NCBI GenBank assembly: GCA_012845835.1 | Contig: JABAKD010000019.1 | Span: forward strand, 5,937,494 to 6,001,493 | From: Undaria pinnatifida | Lineage: Eukaryota > Sar > Phaeophyceae > Laminariales > Alariaceae | Direction: 5' to 3' | Length of the DNA: 64,000 nucleotides | Shown here: one piece after another, positions 48,301 to 53,247 of the stretch | Numbering within the stretch: the stretch's first letter is position 1 | How the letters are laid out: each line of letters begins with the position of its first letter | Program-made: the position numbers and the translations under genes | Notes under the pieces: model-generated | What the model was told of the DNA's origin: nothing | Databases searched by the model: none | The model's input: only the letters and a program-made list of their open reading frames with translations

Positions 48301-51093
48301 TGGGAGGGGGGGATGCGGGTGGGTGGGTGGGTGGGTGGGTAGGTACGTGGGTGGGTAGGTGGGTATAGGCTTACTTATCGTTGTCTTTTTCCTGAGCGGG
48401 CTCGGCTGGTTCATCCCTGGCCTCTTGGACCTCCCACTTGAACACCGCCTCCTTCCATTACTTGCAGAACGGTCCAGTTTTTCTTCGATTTCGTCCTTCA
48501 CTTCTTTTTGTTTTCAGTTTTCTTGATTTTTTAACTGTTTCCTTCGAATTTGGTTTCTGCCAACACGATTTAGTTGGTTCTTTTCTTCTTTACGTTTCAT
48601 ATTTTATATTTAAAATTGTGTGGGAGTGGAATACGAAGTTTCATACCTGGTACCAGGTCTTAGCTGAGCTCGGCTTGGTTCATCAGCTCAGCTAAGCAGT
48701 GCAGGGCTGTGCCGTGCCCTGCCGCGCGGTGCTGTGCGGTGCTGTGCCGTGCCCTGCCGCGCGGTGCTGTGCGGTGCTGTGCGGTGCTGTGCCGTGTTTC
48801 GTTCTGTGCTGTACATACTCTTTCGTACATACCAGGTATCATCCGAACATCATTCCAGGCACCGATACACCACGTTTGTATATACGTACTTCATAGTTGC
48901 ATCACAAAAAATGCACTCCCAGCTCAGCTCAGCTCAGCTACGAGCTCAGCAGCGCAGCGCAGCGCAGAGCAGCACCGTGCCGTGCCCTGCGGTGCTGTAC
49001 CGTGCTGTGCCGTGCTGCGCTATGGTTCCTTCGAACATACAGTATCAGGTATCATGCGAAGTCCAGATATCAGGTACCGGTATGTACGCGTGCGTGTACT
49101 CGTCTTTAAGCTTTCTTCATGGATTACCCCTTGTCGGTTTTCTTTGCCATGTTTTTCGTTTTCCCGCAAAATAAACCCGTACCGCCGATCAGGATGTGAC
49201 ATCGCCAGCAAGCACGCAGCACAGCACAGGGCAGTCAGTTCTGCACACGTACCTCTTGGCATTATCAAATCGCTAGTTGCACCCACTTGATGAGCCTCTT
49301 TTTTGTGCCCTCTTTCGCATGTTGTAGTACTCTTCCTTGCGCGAGCGTAGCGGGTGGCGTCAGCCGCCCGCGGAGCGTAGCCCTTATATTAATTGTCACG
49401 CACGGCCGTAGTCTAAATACAGCAGCAATGTAGCAAGGAAAGTGCCGCTGTACACATTCACGCAGATGTTTGTAGCTGGAGAGACAGAGAGCGCCAGCGG
49501 CAGAGGCGTGGGTTGGGCCATGCCGATGGCCACCACGTGGCTTTCCCTGTCATGCCATGGCCTTCGCCATGGCATGGCCAGTGTCATGGCATACCCTATG
49601 TCATGGGATGCCCTATGACATGGCATGCCTTATGTCATGGCATGCCTTATGTCATGGCATGCCTTATGTCATGGCGTGCCCTATGCCATGGCGTGCTATA
49701 GCGTGGCATGGTATGAATGACCTGTGCCATGGCATGGCCTACGTCATGGTGTCATGGCATGGCATGAAATGGTATGGCAGAAGCAAGATGGGTAACTCTC
49801 GCCGCACTAGAAATATATAGTTGAAGACAAGGCGACGGAACGGCGCAGCCTCTCACTCGAGCCATAAAAATACCTCCAACACATGCCAAGAATCAACTAC
49901 CACCAAGACCCGCAAATTTCCCCCTGCTCCCCCCCCCCCCCCCTGCCCTCACCCCGCCGCCTCCTACACAAAACAAGAGCCCAACCCAACCCAACGCGTA
50001 CCTCAACCCCTCCCGGATGCGCCAAGACCGACACCTCTGAAAATCGGCCACAAGCCAACCACCAACAAACACCGCAAAAATCTCGCTCTCACTCCTTCCC
50101 CCTCCCCCTACCCCCTGCCCCGCCCCTTCCCTCGTCCCGCCGTGCCCGAAACAAATAAAGCCAGCCCCAACATTGGCGAGAACACAGCTACCAACAGAAC
50201 CAGCAAACCCCCCGCTCCCTCCCCTTCACGGCCCGCGCCCCCTCGCAACCCCCTCTTTCCCTCCACTGCCCCAAAACAAACAAGAACCCAAATCAAGCCA
50301 ACCCAAAACAAACTTTACCTCACCAATCTTCAGACACGCGATGAACGAAAAATCCCGCCCCCTCCGCTCCCAAGGTCTACGGTTATTCATCATACCAGTT
50401 TATAATTACAAACCTCCCAGATCCTTTTCGAAAGCGATGCGCGGTCAATGGTAAAATGACAAAGACAATGAACGAACGAGTAGCCCCCCGCCCCCCCCCT
50501 CTCCTCCCATCGCCTCCAACACAAAACAAAAATCCCAGTCCAACCCTCACCTCAACCCTCTCCGGGCGTGCCACAACCGCAGCGATCGACCTGAGCTCCA
50601 CGAAGTCGTTCATCACCTCCCCCTTTCCCTTCCACAAGTCCTCGCCCCCCCCCCCCGCACCGCCTTCTCCCCCCTCGGGTATCACGGCCACCAGGCGAAA
50701 CGCGGTATAGAGACAGGTCTGCGGAATTTCGCCCAGCAGCTGCCTGACCTGCATCACCAGCTCCACCCCGGCAAGCGGCTCTAGCACAAGCGGAGCCGAC
50801 GCGGACGCAGCGGCACCAGCGGTAGCAGGCTGCCGCGGTGGGTGTACAGTAATGTACACCGCGACATCTTCTTGCCCCTCCTCCCCTTCCCCTCCCTGTT
50901 CTCCTACTGCTGGTGCTACAGCCACGACTCCCTCCGCTACGCCTGCACCAGAGGTGCCGGCGGCAGTAGGGGCGGCGGCGGTAGGAGCAGGAGCACTGTC
51001 ACTCCCTGCTGCCGGCGGAGGAGTTGGTGGCGGGGACGTCGTATCCGGCAGCTCCAGAGGGGTGGGCGGGGCTTCGCCCGTAGCGTTGGGTAC
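23443..51093 (-). CDS. CLU: CLU (clustered mitochondria) homologue, 26 resolved exons, start missing
   Basis: CLU proteins are large cytosolic RNA-binding factors that bind mRNAs of mitochondrial proteins and control mitochondrial distribution. I followed 26 exons on the minus strand. All have GT-AG junctions and the phase is compatible at all 25 junctions. Total coding length is 4,893 bases (1,630 codons plus TGA) once a surplus base in exon 15 is removed. Domain order matches the family: Pro/Ala-rich N-terminus, CLU N-terminal domain (exons 1-2), linker, WNPPPPQRRMVGDLIYL and the Clu domain (exons 5-14), central eIF3-p135-like domain (exons 16-18), linker, CRL/VVK segment (exons 19-21), TPRs (exons 22-26) and a poly-Ala/Gly tail. 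Most donors are GTGAGG or GTGAGT. No ATG opens the first resolved exon, so at least one 5' exon lies upstream of 51,093. Introns reach 3 kb and hold many exon-edge duplications and retroelement fragments. Confidence 0.95.
24121..24725. repeat. Two-copy tandem repeat in CLU intron 25
   Basis: A unit of about 300 bases (24121-24420) is followed directly by a second copy (24421-24725). Both contain AAAAGGCCC(C/T)GCTCCGCTC, TTCTCGGAGAACCTTCACGG and AAAAAATAGATCTCCAA. Confidence 0.95.
26232..26620. repeat. TCAGGTCCTT minisatellite in CLU intron 25
   Basis: About 390 bases of imperfect 10-11 base units of the type TCAGGTCCTTT or TCAGGTCCTC. Confidence 0.95.
26701..26838 (-). CDS. CLU: CLU exon 25: TPR
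   Basis: Encodes CYQEALERQPGDHMINPRVH, HSVSETLEAMGGYTDALKHE and RLSHA; the DH-x-x...ALKHE pattern is the last CLU repeat. CAG acceptor, GTGAGA donor, phase 2 at both junctions. Confidence 0.95.
27320..27454 (-). CDS. CLU: CLU exon 24: TPR
   Basis: Encodes ALAHMRAFCYLVELTAGPNH, PELSSGYHLMGRVYQDVGSA and IMAL; GP-x-HP is the family's TPR landmark. TAG acceptor, GTGCGC donor. Degenerate copies of its 5' half fill the upstream intron. Confidence 0.95.
27465..28240. repeat. TTAGGG-like DNA interleaved with exon 24 copies (CLU intron 23)
   Basis: GGTTAGGGTT, GTTGGGGTT and GGTTAGGG variants fill the spaces between at least four partial copies of exon 24 (27597-27711 holding two, 27797-27858, 27988-28059). 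Degenerate interstitial telomere-like sequence, not a chromosome end, since genes continue on both sides. Confidence 0.85.
28375..28433 (-). CDS. CLU: CLU exon 23: TPR
   Basis: Encodes VVKCHEQLGQYYMQGGLYD plus two bases of Lys. TAG acceptor, GTGAGG donor. Short exon matching the helix A-B pair of a TPR. Confidence 0.9.
28610..29460. repeat. CAC/ACC-rich low-complexity DNA in CLU intron 22
   Basis: Degenerate (CAC)n/(ACAACC)n tracts separate the partial copies of exon 22 at 29078-29138 and 29309-29372. No exon is seen in it. Confidence 0.85.
29462..29611 (-). CDS. CLU: CLU exon 22: TPR
   Basis: 50 codons: ACDGMHTKYPAALNLQARVM, YLSGDADAAVALQLKALAYY and EQLEGLDSSS, a tetratricopeptide repeat. 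CAG acceptor, GTAGGT donor. Partial copies of its 3' half, donor included, lie at 29309-29372 and 29078-29138. Confidence 0.95.
29662..29885 (-). mobile_element. Retroelement 3' fragment, family B, in CLU intron 21
   Basis: Read on the minus strand it encodes SRTPHEASRLVHAMSVWSVK then TRRAPSRHFRDARV, matching the copy at 42520-42715. It ends at the shared terminus (GAGTACACACTCCCC). 5'-truncated. Confidence 0.75.
30406..30537 (-). CDS. CLU: CLU exon 21
   Basis: 44 codons: SCVPSSPAPDAAEALEMAHL then LTSGAGLQTAHDFAQHAA. A weak GCTAG acceptor at 30538-30539 is chosen because it alone keeps phase 0 from exon 20. Start of the first helical repeat. Confidence 0.85.
30586..30708. repeat. (GTTGG)n pentanucleotide array
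   Basis: About 120 bases of GGTTG with a single variant base. It lies in the CLU intron between exons 21 and 20. Confidence 0.97.
30940..31086 (-). CDS. CLU: CLU exon 20
   Basis: 49 codons: SGSSRAHKLPLLRRVCQRLG, LRVVSRAYDL and DMVGVFPVVK, matching LLR-x-x-C-x-x-x-G...R-x-YD...D-x-x-x-x-x-PVVK. The acceptor is GAAG with a weak pyrimidine tract; the donor is GTACGG. Confidence 0.9.
31537..31630. repeat. Copy of the CLU exon 19 donor edge plus C run
   Basis: 31537-31601 repeats 31755-31822 (AACGGTACAAAACTCACCGC and on into the exon) and then runs into a long C tract. The copy includes the donor side of the junction. Confidence 0.85.
31779..31985 (-). CDS. CLU: CLU exon 19
   Basis: 69 codons: a Ser/Pro linker, then EIVALTQEDLWMSVTAEVAL and RFRHRLTLWGQA (family LT-x-x-x-LW...EA-x-x-RF). 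CAG acceptor, GTGAGT donor. Upstream copies of its 5' part lie at 32045-32163 and 32245-32340; its 3' edge is copied at 31537-31601. Confidence 0.9.
32045..32345. repeat. Two copies of the CLU exon 19 acceptor edge
   Basis: 32045-32163 and 32245-32340 repeat the first roughly 100 bases of exon 19 with its acceptor (minus-strand CCCGCAG and TTCCGCAG). Shared words include GTAGATGGAGA(A/C)GGGGTTG. The middle copy has an in-frame stop if spliced in phase 0. Confidence 0.8.
32540..32690 (-). CDS. CLU: CLU exon 18: LNCLLG segment
   Basis: Encodes ATGHVFNRYMAAGTQRARLA, then AVQQFLNCLLGGGG and GENVK; the F/L-NCLLG motif closes the central domain. CAG acceptor at 32691-32693, GTGGGG donor at 32539. 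Confidence 0.95.
32968..33038 (-). mobile_element. Retroelement 3' fragment, family A, very short
   Basis: Only about 70 bases: minus-strand TCTCGAAAGGGATGCGTGGT to AATGAGTACGC, followed on that strand by C-rich DNA. Lies in the CLU intron between exons 18 and 17. Confidence 0.75.
33226..33306 (-). CDS. CLU: CLU exon 17
   Basis: Encodes VKAEGKLRRWRMPVFWLEML then ETEMVA; matches the family's L-x-x-x-EM-x-x-R helix of the central domain. CAG acceptor, GTGAGG donor. Phases 2 in and 2 out fit both neighbours. Confidence 0.9.
33494..33723 (-). CDS. CLU: CLU exon 16: HGINVRY segment
   Basis: 76 codons plus two bases. Encodes GCIDPEQLLADENLAREAAK, then LSPLDCAELAQVLHGAGINV and RYMGRLAAV; LH-x-x-GIN-x-RY-x-G is diagnostic. 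AAAG acceptor at 33724, GTGAGT donor at 33493. Confidence 0.95.
33727..33945. repeat. GGGGA-rich purine tract in CLU intron 15
   Basis: About 220 bases of GAGGGG/GGGGA variants directly upstream (in gene orientation) of exon 16; on the sense strand this is an extended CCCCT pyrimidine tract ending at the acceptor. Confidence 0.9.
34165..34240 (+). mobile_element. Retroelement 3' fragment, family A, degenerate
   Basis: GGTGCGCCACCTCGAGAAGGAT through ACTGAGGCAAGCAACAATCGAATACGCC follows the family-A end base for base with gaps, then runs into C-rich DNA. Confidence 0.55.
34329..34791 (-). CDS. CLU: CLU exon 15, with an apparent +1 frameshift in a G run
   Basis: Starts VAEWFRARESELLPKKN and ends SEEEVGRLKEEQEARCKEL, NVNVFMPYK, but the two ends are in different frames. 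The switch falls in a Gly-coding G12 run (34445-34456, C on the plus strand). Removing one base restores 154 codons and phase 0. The cause may be sequencing or assembly error in the homopolymer, a polymorphism, or a real disabling mutation. Confidence 0.85.
35028..35058. repeat. Copy of the CLU exon 14 donor edge
   Basis: CCGGGTGAAAATGGTCAGGA and following bases repeat the exon edge at 35226-35254 (CCGGGTGAACATGGTCAGGA) with few changes. It lies in the intron just downstream of the exon. Confidence 0.8.
35219..35341 (-). CDS. CLU: CLU exon 14
   Basis: 41 codons ending FEHMAVLRPELLTMFTRHK (family LRPEL). TTTTCAG acceptor at 35342-35344, GTGGGT donor at 35218. The acceptor-side junction is repeated several times in the upstream intron (35330-35710), and the 3' edge is copied at 35028-35058. 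Confidence 0.9.
35330..35710. repeat. Tandem repeat spanning the CLU exon 14 acceptor
   Basis: Units of about 100 bases begin CCCTCTTGAGACTG (35331), CCCTCTTGAAATTG (about 35431), TCCTCTTGAGACTG (about 35528), CGTCTTCAGACTG (about 35629) and CTCTCTTGAGACTG (about 35697). The first is the true exon-intron boundary of exon 14, so its acceptor junction has been copied repeatedly into intron 13. Confidence 0.85.
36587..36680 (-). CDS. CLU: CLU exon 13
   Basis: Encodes SYLLDVSRLTPRDANWVRG then EKGTGVYDTWMA; YLLD-x-x-R-x-TPRDANW is diagnostic of CLU. CAG acceptor at 36681-36683, GTGAGT donor at 36586. It supplies exactly the phase (2 in, 0 out) needed between exons 12 and 14. Confidence 0.95.
37332..37666 (-). 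CDS. CLU: CLU exon 12
   Basis: Begins GDQTNKVVYGAMEHGQPLRK (family V-x-YGS-x-D-x-G-x-x), continues through an Ala/Gly/Glu-rich insert and ends VEMKGIVGSDGR, the family's KGI-x-G-x-DGR. CAG acceptor, GTGCGT donor. Phase 0 in, 2 out. Confidence 0.95.
37870..38262 (+). pseudogene. Retroelement 3' fragment, family A (broken), in CLU intron 11
   Basis: Begins in the Cys-rich motif (plus-strand ATGTGCCCGTGTGGCACAAC), runs through GACATGGAAGAGTTTTGTAG and ends at AACAAATCAGTACGCC with a C run. The encoded tail includes GVSIRSRNGALSRKGCVVN. Frameshifted. Confidence 0.85.
38316..38456 (-). CDS. CLU: CLU exon 11
   Basis: 47 codons: DLASVVALNLLGEAYHPLLS, IKTLATTVVDFCGRRLIAQS and LVPGILN. The last part is the family's D-x-x-G-x-R-x-x-AQS-x-x-PGIL. 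CAG acceptor, GTGAGT donor. Its 5' third is duplicated at 38600-38657. Confidence 0.95.
38600..38657. repeat. Copy of the CLU exon 11 acceptor edge
   Basis: Minus strand reads TTTTCAG then a segment encoding NLVSVVALDLLGEAY, versus DLASVVALNLLGEAY in the true exon. The acceptor is preserved; there is no donor. Confidence 0.85.
38872..39018 (-). CDS. CLU: CLU exon 10: NNIFFS core
   Basis: 49 codons: GHIPPANPTEAEHSHVFVFN then NIFFSFAADSPDAYKA. G-x-x-x-x-NP-x-E...F-x-x-NNIFFS is the signature of the Clu domain. TAG acceptor, GTGCGC donor. Its 5' half is duplicated at 39344-39412. Confidence 0.95.
39133..39315. repeat. (CACCAG)n/(ACA)n microsatellite in CLU intron 9
   Basis: CACCAGCACCA units grade into GAGCACGAGCA and then (AAC)n. 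It separates the real exon 10 from its partial copy at 39344-39412. Confidence 0.95.
39344..39412. repeat. Copy of the CLU exon 10 acceptor edge
   Basis: On the minus strand a CAG acceptor is followed by codons for GDIPLGNP, EAEHAHI and FNII, parallel to GHIPPANPTEAEHSHVFVF-NNI of exon 10. It lacks a donor and runs into (TTG)n. Confidence 0.8.
39480..39860. repeat. (AGTAGC)n/(AGT)n low-complexity DNA in CLU intron 9
   Basis: Variants of GCAGTAGCAGTAG fill 380 bases directly downstream of exon 9 (gene orientation). Confidence 0.9.
39864..39947 (-). CDS. CLU: CLU exon 9
   Basis: 28 codons: SMTRSRALHKLLSDFQEAAT then AGALAISD, matching the family's RDRA-x-x-K-x-x-x-DF-x-x-AA-x-x-GA motif. CAG acceptor, GTGAGA donor; phase 0 both ends. 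Confidence 0.95.
40310..40480. repeat. Dispersed repeat, copy 1
   Basis: Shares with 44575-44745 the words CAGA(C/T)CCAACC, GCTAGA(T/C)CATGCAG, and TTTCCTGAAA followed by CATCAAGTGG. Both copies lie in CLU introns, same orientation. Confidence 0.75.
40978..41150. mobile_element. MITE-like element, CAGTGCCGGTT family
   Basis: Contains AACAGTGCCGGTTGAATAGTGCC near one end and GGCTGGCACATACCGACACC near the other, with internal ATAGTGCCGGT repeats. Related copies lie at 52195-52345 and 60780-60945. In CLU intron 8. Confidence 0.6.
41305..41700. repeat. Tandem repeat with a copy of the CLU exon 8 donor edge
   Basis: Units of about 100-130 bases share GATCTAGACC(T/G)TCCTTTG and TTTTCATG(C/T)A. 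At 41577-41622 the repeat contains GCACCAGCTGGGGGCTGACGTTGGGGACGTCGA, a copy of the exon 8 end at 41708-41742. Confidence 0.8.
41712..41860 (-). CDS. CLU: CLU exon 8
   Basis: Encodes PKWAIHKADPSRAQEDL, GFGIEDRGVPREWNDEYQC and LLELPNDSPDL; FG-x-x-x-x-G-x-x-R-x-WN-x-E-x-Q is a family landmark. GTGAGT donor at 41711. Phase 1 in, 0 out. Its 3' edge is copied at 41577-41622. Confidence 0.95.
42025..42115. repeat. Degenerate copy of the CLU exon 7 donor edge
   Basis: GGCCGAGGCATGTTCCATGG and the following GGTTTGACCATCACC match the exon 7 end (43360-43400), with a C-run expansion. Confidence 0.7.
42520..42715 (+). mobile_element. Retroelement 3' fragment, family B
   Basis: Encodes ARRTPHGASRLVQAMSAWFV and KTRRAPSRHIRDARVYGQTT before ending in GATCACC and a long run of C. 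Defines the family-B tail with the copies at 17128, 29662 and 48195. Confidence 0.8.
42798..43178 (+). pseudogene. Retroelement 3' fragment, family A (broken)
   Basis: A Cys-rich motif NMCPCGTMIESMAHIVEECE is followed by a one-base frameshift and then CDMEEFCRLESSEETIAILG, WWPQTAKQDGDRISKQFLC and WKKRTERPNVGGVS, ending at ATGAGTACGCCCCC. The C-P-C-G...H...E-C arrangement is typical of the C-terminal knuckle of non-LTR reverse transcriptases. It directly follows the family-B copy and its C run. Confidence 0.85.
43182..43230. repeat. Copy of the CLU exon 7 donor edge
   Basis: CACCTGGCAGAGGCATGCTC and following bases repeat 43357-43405 with few changes; the two sit about 175 bases apart. Confidence 0.85.
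43359..43494 (-). CDS. CLU: CLU exon 7
   Basis: GAAG acceptor before 43494, GTGAGG donor at 43358. Encodes AWNNAVVQAWKRIQSDDPVH, ALARAMREGRGDAVMVKPQW and NMPLPG. Phase 0 in, 1 out. Degenerate copies of its 3' edge lie at 43182-43230 and 42025-42115. Confidence 0.9.
43795..43945. repeat. (GGGTC)n array
   Basis: CGGGTCGAGTCGGGTCGGGT-type pentanucleotide repeats in CLU intron 6, with an inverted ACCCGA tail near 43935. Confidence 0.85.
44046..44213 (-). CDS. CLU: CLU exon 6
   Basis: 56 codons between a CAG acceptor (44214-44216) and an unusual GTATAG donor (44045). Encodes VIALDGTTIHVTCTQGGFYV and NGTRKGIFDPSP, the family's T-x-EG-x-x-x-HITA-x-x-x-GFYVN-x-S strand pair. Confidence 0.95.
44575..44745. 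repeat. Dispersed repeat, copy 2
   Basis: Pairs with 40310-40480; see that entry for the shared words. Located in CLU intron 5. Confidence 0.75.
44852..45046 (-). CDS. CLU: CLU exon 5: CLRGVSVSAWNPPPP segment
   Basis: CAG acceptor at 45047-45049, GTGAGG donor at 44851; 65 codons, phase 0 both ends. It contains TCLRGVSVSAWNPPPPQRRM then VGDLIYLE, a highly conserved CLU signature. The Pro run lies over a C12 tract. Confidence 0.95.
45283..45404 (+). mobile_element. Retroelement 3' fragment, family A
   Basis: About 120 bases: ATACGGAAGAAACTTAGTGA through GGATGCGTGGTCAATGGTCA to GTGAGTAAGCCCCCCCC. 5'-truncated copy in CLU intron 4. Confidence 0.75.
45628..45872 (-). CDS. CLU: CLU exon 4: poly-Ala linker
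   Basis: CAG acceptor at 45873-45875, GTGGGT donor at 45627. A run of alanines encoded by GCC/GCA repeats is followed by ATDAMVQRVQRALDIRGRLK and DSRVPVGGTE. Phase 1 in, phase 0 out. The repeat-encoded poly-Ala tract is likely to vary in length. Confidence 0.85.
46205..46236. repeat. Copy of the CLU exon 3 donor edge
   Basis: GAACTCCCACCATTCTTTGA and following TTTACCC repeat GCAACTCCCACCTTTCTTTG at 46331-46357. It is followed directly by a family-A fragment. Confidence 0.7.
46239..46302 (+). mobile_element. Retroelement 3' fragment, family A, short
   Basis: CCGAAAGGGATGCGCGGTCA to ACGACTAAACAAATCAAC, then CCCGCCCC; a 60-base 3' end fragment. Confidence 0.65.
46342..46445 (-). CDS. CLU: CLU exon 3: basic linker
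   Basis: Encodes YPPPCAEGMGPAAKAAG, then GGKKGKGKGG and KSKK; a Lys/Gly-rich linker as found at this place in CLU proteins. GTGGGA donor at 46341. Phases 2 in and 1 out fit both neighbours. Its 3' edge is duplicated at 46205-46236. Confidence 0.8.
46480..46800. repeat. GGGGTTG-rich low-complexity tract in CLU intron 2
   Basis: Degenerate GGGTTGGGGTT repeats just upstream (gene orientation) of exon 3; the sense strand is C/A-rich. Confidence 0.85.
47499..47560 (-). CDS. CLU: CLU exon 2: end of the N-terminal domain
   Basis: CAG acceptor at 47561-47563, GTGAGG donor at 47498. Encodes VRMELDSYTTHTARQHVAKF plus two bases; the T-ARQHV-F helix is the family's ARxHVxRLRD-type segment. Phase 0 in, phase 2 out. 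Confidence 0.9.
47733..48175 (-). pseudogene. Retroelement 3' fragment, family A (broken)
   Basis: On the minus strand it begins RDLDLPEIRKIYTSCREEEG, has ICPCGTIIESRTHIVGEC, then a frameshifted tail ending at ATGAGTACCCCC. The second-longest family-A copy; in CLU intron 1. Confidence 0.85.
48195..48292 (-). mobile_element. Retroelement 3' fragment, family B
   Basis: Minus strand encodes SVKTRHAPSQHIRDARVYGH, then a GAACTGAGTCC end and C run. It sits directly beside the family-A copy in the same orientation. Confidence 0.75.
48360..48480 (-). other. Exon-like sequence in CLU intron 1
   Basis: Minus strand reads WKEAVFKWEVQEARDEPAEP with a GTAAGC donor-like end. Its start shares W-x-x-AV-x-x-W with exon 7 (WNNAVVQAW), so it may be an old exon 7 copy. 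No acceptor in a usable phase was found, so it is not included in the gene. Confidence 0.3.
48688..49020. repeat. GTGCTGTGCCGTGCC pentanucleotide arrays
   Basis: Imperfect (TGCSG)n repeats at 48690-48800 and 48915-49020 separated by unique DNA; similar to the CAGTG arrays at 19 kb. Confidence 0.85.
49550..49780. repeat. ATGGCATGCC minisatellite
   Basis: Units of about 20 bases with GTCATGGCATGCCTTAT are repeated with variation. The unit contains the palindrome GGCATGCC. Confidence 0.9.
50424..50487 (+). mobile_element. Retroelement 3' fragment, family A, short
   Basis: TTCGAAAGCGATGCGCGGTC through AATGACAAAGACAATGAACG to GAGTAGCCCCCCGCCCCCCC, immediately downstream of CLU exon 1. Confidence 0.7.
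50551..51093 (-). CDS. CLU: CLU exon 1 (first resolved): CLU N-terminal domain
   Basis: CAG acceptor at 51094-51096, GTGAGG donor at 50550; 181 codons in phase 0. It starts VPNATGEAPPTP, is Pro/Ala-rich, then carries the ubiquitin-like CLU N-terminal domain: VAVYITVHPP, LAGVELVMQVRQLLGEIPQT, CLYTAFRLV, MNDFVELRSI. No ATG is in frame before the domain, so an upstream exon is needed. Confidence 0.9.
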
Positions 51094-53247
51094 CTGTGAA
51101 GCACAGGATTTGATGTTAACCAGGAATGATACGAACTTTGCGGTGGCGTTGGCAACCAGGAGATGCGTTTTTTTCGCGACGAAAACCAGCAGTTAGCAAA
51201 CACACAAGCATACCAACGCTCAACAAAACGGAACAAAGTCAGGAGATAACGCTGGCTGGCGTGTGAGATGGGTCACGAACGGCGCTCCTATTCATATTAA
51301 CAGAATAGATTAACACCGTTACAACTGGGACCCTTTTTGGGGACAAATTTACTTGAATTTAGTATAGGGAGGGATTTTGGGGCTCTAAACGGGTTACGCT
51401 ATAAACTCGTTTGGGCTTAGTATAGGGAGGGATTTTGGGGCTCTAAACGGGTTACGCTATAAACTCGTTTGGGCTGGTCGGTGCTACTTGCCCGGGTACG
51501 AGGGCGGTGGCTAATTTTTCTCTCTTCAGATATTACAAGAGTTTTGTCCCCCTTCTCAACTCAAGACACCACCCGGGATTTCAATCCAACCAAATCCCGG
51601 ACGGGAACTTTGCATCCCATACTAACCGGTAATACCTCTACGGTGTGTTAGTAGTGCTAAATACTTGGTAAAGAATACAGCCCGGCTGCAACACGTATTT
51701 TCCCGTAGTCTCTTCGCGTGTTTGCCACGATAGCTCACGTGGCCTGGCTGACAGTCTTGACAGCCCGTGTTGACGGATGGTGCGAAACGCAGTTGTCAGC
51801 AAATGGCTCAAGCTGAGCCAAATATAGGTACTCTTGCAGCCAGAACTAAGTGAAGGTCATCTTGAGTAGCCTTGGACAGGTACACCTTGCCTTTTTCAGC
51901 CAACACTAGGTTCGATGGAGGGTTGGCCAATAAGAGAGCGGTCCGGGAAGACTCTTCCAAAAGCGCAATATTCAGTGCACCTATCAATGGCCTAAAACAT
52001 ACATACGTATACCGATTTTTGGCTATTGTTCTAACAACAAGACACCATGCTGCACGCTCGCGCTAGACGGCTGATATCATAAGGCCGTACGCGTCACGAA
52101 TCTCAACTGTCTTAGCCGCGTGTTCTGGGCGCAAACGGTGCTACCCCCCCTTAGAAATGCACCCGTTTTGCGGGACAAACAACACGCAGCAGTGGTCCCT
52201 CTGCAGTGCCGTTGGTCCGCGATAGTGCCTACGAAATCGTTTGTCGACGGGGACAACCCTTATTGGCAGCATGCGGAGTAATGTCGGTTGTCGGTACAAT
52301 GCCAATATTTCCGGCTGGTGCATACCGACACTTTAGAGGAAACCCTACCGTACTTCAATGGTGTGGGATCCTCGCCCAGAAACGCGGTACGAATCCCGTG
52401 TAGAACTGCACCTACGTTTTTGGGGACAAACCACTAGGAATTAGAGTTCATTCATGTTTGCCGTAGTTAAAAGGTTAAGAACCTCGGCGAGGCCAACGAG
52501 ACGACCGTTAAGACGGAGAGCTTACGATAGAGCTAACCCAAAAGCCGGTCGAAGGGGCGGACCACAAGCAGCCCGAAAGGTCTGGTGGTGGGCTTCAATT
52601 TCAGCCTTATTAGAATAGCATGCACGCTTTCGGGGACATATTACTTGAAAATTGTGTGTCCGTGGTAAAAAGATATACCATGGTAGCCTTTTCCAACCCC
52701 TAAAATAGTCCTACTGTACTCTAATTCCAAGTGTTTTGCGCCCAAAAACGCCGGTGCAATTCTAAATGGGCAAACCCTTTTCTAACTCGCAAAAAAGTAT
52801 CAATCTATAACCCCACGTGTCTTGTTCCCATGACCAGAGTTCAGCGCTGAAAGTGATCATACTGCCAACTCCTGAAGTTATCTTACCCTGGTGGTCTAAT
52901 TCGCAAAGATACTACTTTATTTCTAAGTGTTTTGTCCCCATGACGGGAGTGCAGCGCTAAAAGTGGTAATACTTCCAACTCCTCAAATTATCCTACCCTG
53001 GTATTCAAATCAGCAAAAATACTAATCGAATTCCAAGCTTTTGTCCCCATAACGAGACTGCAGAGCAAATAAGTGATATATTTCCAACTCCTTCAACTAT
53101 GCTACTCTAATTCTAACTGTTTTGTCCTCATGACGAGAGTGCAGTTAAAAGCGATCATATTTCCAACTCCTAAAATGGTACTACTCCAACTCCAACTGTT
53201 TCCTCATAACGAGAGTGTAGTGCTAAAAGTGACAATATTTGATACAG
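51094..53247. other. No recognised gene; tandem duplication and degenerate repeats
   Basis: A 59-base unit (AGTATAGGGAGGGATTTTGG and on) is present twice at 51360-51477. From 52690 to 53250 roughly 100-base degenerate repeats carry TTTTGTCCCCATGACGAGAG and CAACTCCT(A/C)AAA; these resume at 53590-53800. The missing 5' exon of CLU could lie here, but I could not identify it. Confidence 0.55.
52195..52345. mobile_element. MITE-like element, CAGTGCCGGTT family, diverged
   Basis: GCAGTGCCGTTGGTCCGCGATAGTGCC at one end and GGCTGGTGCATACCGACAC at the other, as in 40978-41150 and 60780-60945. Confidence 0.5.

Noticed and set aside
48360-48480. WKEAVFKWEVQEARDEP segment as an additional CLU exon
   Set aside because: No acceptor gives a phase compatible with exons 1 and 2, which already join perfectly.
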